Of a stretch of 64,000 bases of DNA, positions 59,440 to 64,000 are shown one piece after another; position 1 is the first letter of the stretch, and every line of letters starts with the position of its first letter. The position numbers and the translations under genes were made by a program. A model generated the notes under the pieces. That model was not told where the DNA came from and searched no databases. It saw only the letters and a list, made by a program, of their open reading frames with translations. Origin of the DNA: Amblyomma americanum (lineage: Eukaryota; Arthropoda; Arachnida; Ixodida; Ixodidae); NCBI RefSeq assembly GCF_052857255.1, contig NC_135497.1:182292777-182356776 (forward strand). Direction: 5' to 3'.

Positions 59440-61855
59440 TAACACGCCGTTACTGCTTCCCGGGATGATGCTCTAGCCAGGGCCTCTGGATAACACTTCA
59501 GCGATGTCGCTCCGACAACGCGAGATCGTCCTTTGAGTTCGTGCTGCGCAGCCCCACTGATTTTTCAGACTACCATTGAAATTTTGCAGGTAAAAACTGA
59601 CCTTCTAGTCTGGCATTGGTTTAGGTCGAGCCAAAAATGATCCATCCCTAGTTCAACTTCTTGTCGCCAGAACAGTTCCGCACACATCGGCCCGACGCCA
59701 AAGGACGAAACTCAGCGTGGTAGACTGTAAGTATACCCATTCATCAATCACGCGAGGCACACCGCCTCCGTGTTCGAAGGCTATAGTGGCGCCATAAAAA
59801 TGTTGCTTGTGCCCACCCGTGAGCGAACCCAATCCTGAAGGCCGATGGTCGCATTGTTCAGTTGGGAACTGCGGCATTTCTTGTAGACGTGACAGTATGC
59901 CAATGAACATCTCGTACTTAAGATTATTTTTTGAGCTTTTGTGATTTTGGCACTTTTGCATTATTTTATGCCATTTAAACTTTTTCAGGGACAAGTTTTA
60001 TTAAATGAATGAGAAGGAAATGCCGCTCGAGACAAGCGTGGCTGGGTTGGTACGCGTTTAAAGTGCGGTAACCTCTCGACCCATGAGGGAGTGAGCGTAG
60101 ATGGACATTGGACATCTCTTTGCTCAGTTTGCCAGGCTAGCTACCTTCAGACAGCTGTAGTCGCTATTACAGTATGAAGGCTGGTGTCAACGCTGCACCG
60201 AATACGATTTGTTTTAGGAAGGCCAAATAAAAAATAAAGTCCTCCGTCACAGGTGCAGTTACACGCCTCTGAGCTGGAGGTATGCTACACCAACGAACGT
60301 TCGTTATGTTTTCGCCATAAAGAAATCTAATTTTATTCGAGAGACGTGCACACTAGTCGCTTCCTGGTGGTTCAGAATTGGAACTAAATGGACCTGGACA
60401 CGTGTTCGGGAAAGCGTCTGACAACAGAGCTGAAACCATAGACACGTGCACAGGTTCATATAGTTATAACGGGCGCACACACTTAAATTTATACGTGATA
60501 CACAGTACTTTCGCAGTTGCGCACAGTGGCTCTGAAATAAAGCTGAGCACATTCTGTCGAATCTGTAAAAAGGCCAGCGATTTTGAGTAGGCCTATTTAA
60601 TTAACCTTAAATGTATTTTTTGGTCGCGGTCAAGCCACGAAATGTTTAGCACGCACGGTGGTGAGCTTAAGCTTGAAACTCACCCGTCACCGGGGTTTTC
60701 ATTTACTGCGATGTAAAACTGAGAGCTTATGCCACTAACTGAAATGCAGCTCGCTGTCCGGAAGGCGAGGTCTTTGTAGGGACCCCTTTACTTGCCTAGT
60801 CTCTCAAGAAGTCACCGAACTTGTAGCCATTTGCTACGGCTCGCCCTTACATTTCACCTTGCTCAGAAAGAGCCTGAATGTGGCTAATTTTCTGCTCCTT
60901 ATTGTGCTTTTTGCATACTAACCAGGACAGCTATTGCGCCGTTCGCTCTATTTTCTTCCGGAGCCTACATGTGTTGGTTTCGCAGGTGGCCGCGTTGCGC
61001 CTCTGTGTTTCCAGCGCGTGTGGCCTCACTTATCAGGACAAGCCGCGATTTGATCCTCACGCGCCGAGATTATAGGGCCATCACAGAAGCGCGACCGCAT
61101 TATCCGGCAGACATGGCTGCGACCCGTCCCCAAGCGAACCCACCTACGGCGTGTCTGGGTGCGCGCCTTTATTGCGGCCAGGTCGGGCCCTCAGACAGGA
61201 GTTTTCTTAGCAGTTATCACGGCTGTGACCGCTTTTCGAAGTTTGATAACAATGGGCCGAGCGTGGTCCGAAGTCCAGCGCCCGATACCGCTTACGGGTG
61301 AAGTCAGGGTGCAGACGTTTCAGTCTCAATGCGGCGTTCCGCCGGCGGAGCCTCGTCGTTGCAACGAAAGAGTGAAGCAGGCGCCTCATGGGCACAAAAA
61401 GGCTTGGAGAGACGCTCGCGATTTCAACGGCAAAACTGTGCCTTTGGGGGGCAGCATACCGCACTAGTCCCATGGGTAGCGGTGCGTGGTTGCAACATGC
61501 GGTGTGAGCGAAAAACACTTTGCGTAGGTAAATTATACGACAACGGTCGGCATCACTTTCACCTTGCAAGGTGCATGCTGCTCCTAGAGGCTTGGGCGCC
61601 CTTGCCTATAGCCCCGCTGCGGCCTGCGCTGCTTCCTGAGACAGATGAATCGTTGAAATGACGTGTTATGAGAACGGTGACCCGCCTTGGAGGTCACGCT
61701 TGGCCGCAGATGATTGCCGTCGGCGAGACGAAAAAAAGAAAACAGAGAGGCCGTGTGCTAACATCTGTAGTGCCGTGCTTAGCGATCAAGCGCTGCACTG
61801 CGCACGTTGAAGGGCGTAAGCTTTTTTGAGTCATTACAAAGGAAGGAGCAGAGCA
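59440..61855. other. Unassigned intronic DNA
   Basis: No exon or mobile element recognised. Confidence 0.4.
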
Positions 61856-61856
61856 T

Positions 61857-62113
<257 letters not shown>

Positions 62114-64000
62114 CACACACACGAGATGCCACTGCCGCAGCACCGAATATTCGTTTCAGCTATTTCCCGACAATGCGGCACAATAGCACAGTTGTCCTAC
62201 ACCTTGCTGTATAGGAGACGTGTTTAATAGTTTACTCTTTCTACCGTCGCATCCCTTCGTCATACCTAGACACGGAAACTCCAACCGTCAATTAAGTTGT
62301 CTGTCTCCGACGTGGACATGAGATAAGCATCGGTGAAAGCACCACCTTTTCCTCTCGAGATGAAGGACGTTTATGAGCGAAGCTCTGTTCGTCTTGAGGT
62401 CTCCTGCAAGAGTGCTTCTTTCGTGGTGTCTTCTTTTTCTCGAAGCTAATATTGCTCATTTGCGGGGCGTTATGAATTTATTCAACCGCATTGCGCAGCC
62501 ACCTCATCGCGCTTGCGTAGTCCAATAGCACTGGGGTATCCTGATTTGTAGACGAATCTTAGTACTGCTATAACAATAGTTCAAAGAAAGAAAGAAAGCA
62601 CTCTGACCCAGTTTCATGTTCACAAATACGTTTGAATGCTTTACCCATTTCACCCTCAGTGTTTGTGCGCGCGCGCGTGTGTGTCGCGCGTGGGCGCAGT
62701 GTGTGTTTGCGTGAATAAGCAGATTCAGACATTCATGTCCCCCTTCACATATAAATGAAGAAGAAATGGATGGAAGATTCGGGGTCTTTTTCGACTATAT
62801 TCGAAAGCAGCTGAAAGGCGACCGTATATAGAGTTATTTGCAGCATTCTGAAGAGGAGCGAAAGGATGATGTGACTAAGCAAGGCACGTTCAACGAATGG
62901 AGTATCTAACTGCCTTTGTTGTTGCAGGAGGCAAACCAAGCGCTGATTAAGATTCTCCACCCACCCTTGAGTGAGGCAGTGGCTGCGTCAGCTGCGAGTG
63001 TGTGCGCACTCCTCCTCCTTCTAACTATTGAGCGCAAAAATGCTTGGCTCACGGGATCGCGGATTGCATGTGCTCGAGAACACATTCTTTTCGCTTTATA
63101 TGACCCAGGTTCACATCAGTCGGATTTCCAGCAGCCGGCACCTGGGCGCAGGAGTTTTTAGTTGCGACGTACACGCGAACTGTAGACAACAACGGACACC
63201 ATAAACGCCAGCAAATTCTGTCACACAGCCGTAGCTGTAAACAGCAACAACCTAATGCTAGAGAGGCTCTAGGACTTGGGAAAGCGTCGGCGGAGAGCGT
63301 CCACTGGTGGTTGGCTGTTCGAGCACTCGGGTCCCTGCGTTCTTCTCAGGATGTCGCCTTTGAGGCTTGGGACTTTATGGCGGCGTTGGCAACCGCTGTC
63401 GCGGGAAGCAGTTTCAGGGGCATATCTTATACTTCACGAAACGCGACAGGGCACGCATGCATCAGTTCCCTTTTCGCGCATCACGACTTAGCGAGTGCTG
63501 TCAACGAACTGTGCGGCATCACTTCCTCAGGCAATATTATCCTGCGCAGACTAGGAAGACGCAGTACTCGTTGCATGCGCATTCGTTCCTTGTTCATTTT
63601 TCTCCAGCTTTCCGTTACGTTCCTCGCCTTTAGATGTGTAGGCTAACCGGCTCTCTTCTTGAAGGCTCCGACCTGCCTCTGTTCTCCGTCTCAAAAGATG
63701 TCTCTCGGTTCTCAAACGTTTGCGAGACTTGCTAGGTTTGCAGCAGCATGAGGCGTACTTGTTACTCTTTGAGGCAGCAGAACCTTTAGACGGCGCAAGG
63801 CATGTCCGGAACTCGCTATGATTAAAACAGGCGCCAGCCTTTGGTATTAGTTGAAAAAATAACAAATCGAAAGCAAGCCTTAAACCTCAGTTAGCATATC
63901 AGTCCTTCCAGCAACAAGCCAAGAAAGAAAGCGTTAATAAGCTGCCACGCTGCGGAGATAAAACGGGCGCTCTGAGAATCATATGACATTCTATGATGCT
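62114..64000. other. Unassigned DNA to the window's end
   Basis: No SLC7 exon or mobile element recognised. Short alternating GC/GT runs at 62665-62705. Confidence 0.4.

Noticed and set aside
62930..63161. Second SLC7 exon after TTGTTGTTGCAG
   Set aside because: The downstream frame (EANQALIKILHPPLSEAV) does not match transporter sequence expected after TM3.

Overview
This is nuclear DNA from an ixodid (hard) tick, most likely a metastriate genus such as Rhipicephalus or Dermacentor. The main sign is several copies of the tRNA-derived SINE known in these ticks as Ruka: a tRNA-like head with a B box, then a body containing GTGCGATGTCAGTGCACG and a tail GGGACGTTAAACCCC. The window also has spliced host exons with GT/AG borders, a very high load of degenerate transposons, and long (TA)n and (CA)n arrays. 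There are no bacterial-style operons, no CRISPR array and no phage genes. Most of the sequence is intergenic or intronic and only two host genes are convincing.

Layout. 1-2150: the 3' end of a non-LTR retrotransposon, then unassigned DNA with one 72-bp inverted repeat. 2158-7205: a full-length but dead PIF/Harbinger transposon with terminal inverted repeats (TIRs), a CTG target duplication (TSD), a HARBI1-like transposase remnant with an intron, and a SINE inserted inside it. 7432-7660: a possible THAP-like exon. 9815-10592: a non-LTR RNase H fragment. 10700-12035: a second, internally deleted Harbinger, also with a CTG duplication. 13269-16910: a hAT pseudogene of the TTF-finger (ZMYM1-like) type. 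17-25 kb: short inverted-repeat elements, SINEs and microsatellites. 25.77-26.58 kb: a minus-strand reverse transcriptase fragment. 27.05-28.22 kb: a TA-flanked DNA element. 30.97-36.01 kb: a 5-kb element with about 750-bp inverted arms around a broken gene of an uncharacterised transposase-like family; this is the most interesting object in the window.

Host genes. A three-exon plus-strand gene at 37324-40718 encodes a 299-residue protein with an N-terminal Myb/SANT-like DNA-binding domain and a C-terminal coiled coil. At 45529-45958 lies the first coding exon of an SLC7 (L-type) amino-acid transporter. No further SLC7 exon was recognised, so the remaining 18 kb is probably its first coding intron. 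That intron holds an antisense multi-exon gene (52464-56026), small transposons, tandem repeats and SINE foldbacks.

How it fits together. The window records layered transposition. SINEs sit in Harbinger DNA and in an older dispersed repeat, a 490-bp repeat interrupts one arm of the long-inverted-repeat element, and a mariner fragment lies inside a palindromic SINE mosaic. Several insertions have a matching empty site elsewhere in the window, so their order can be read directly. All coding assignments come from reading translations by eye; no database search was run.
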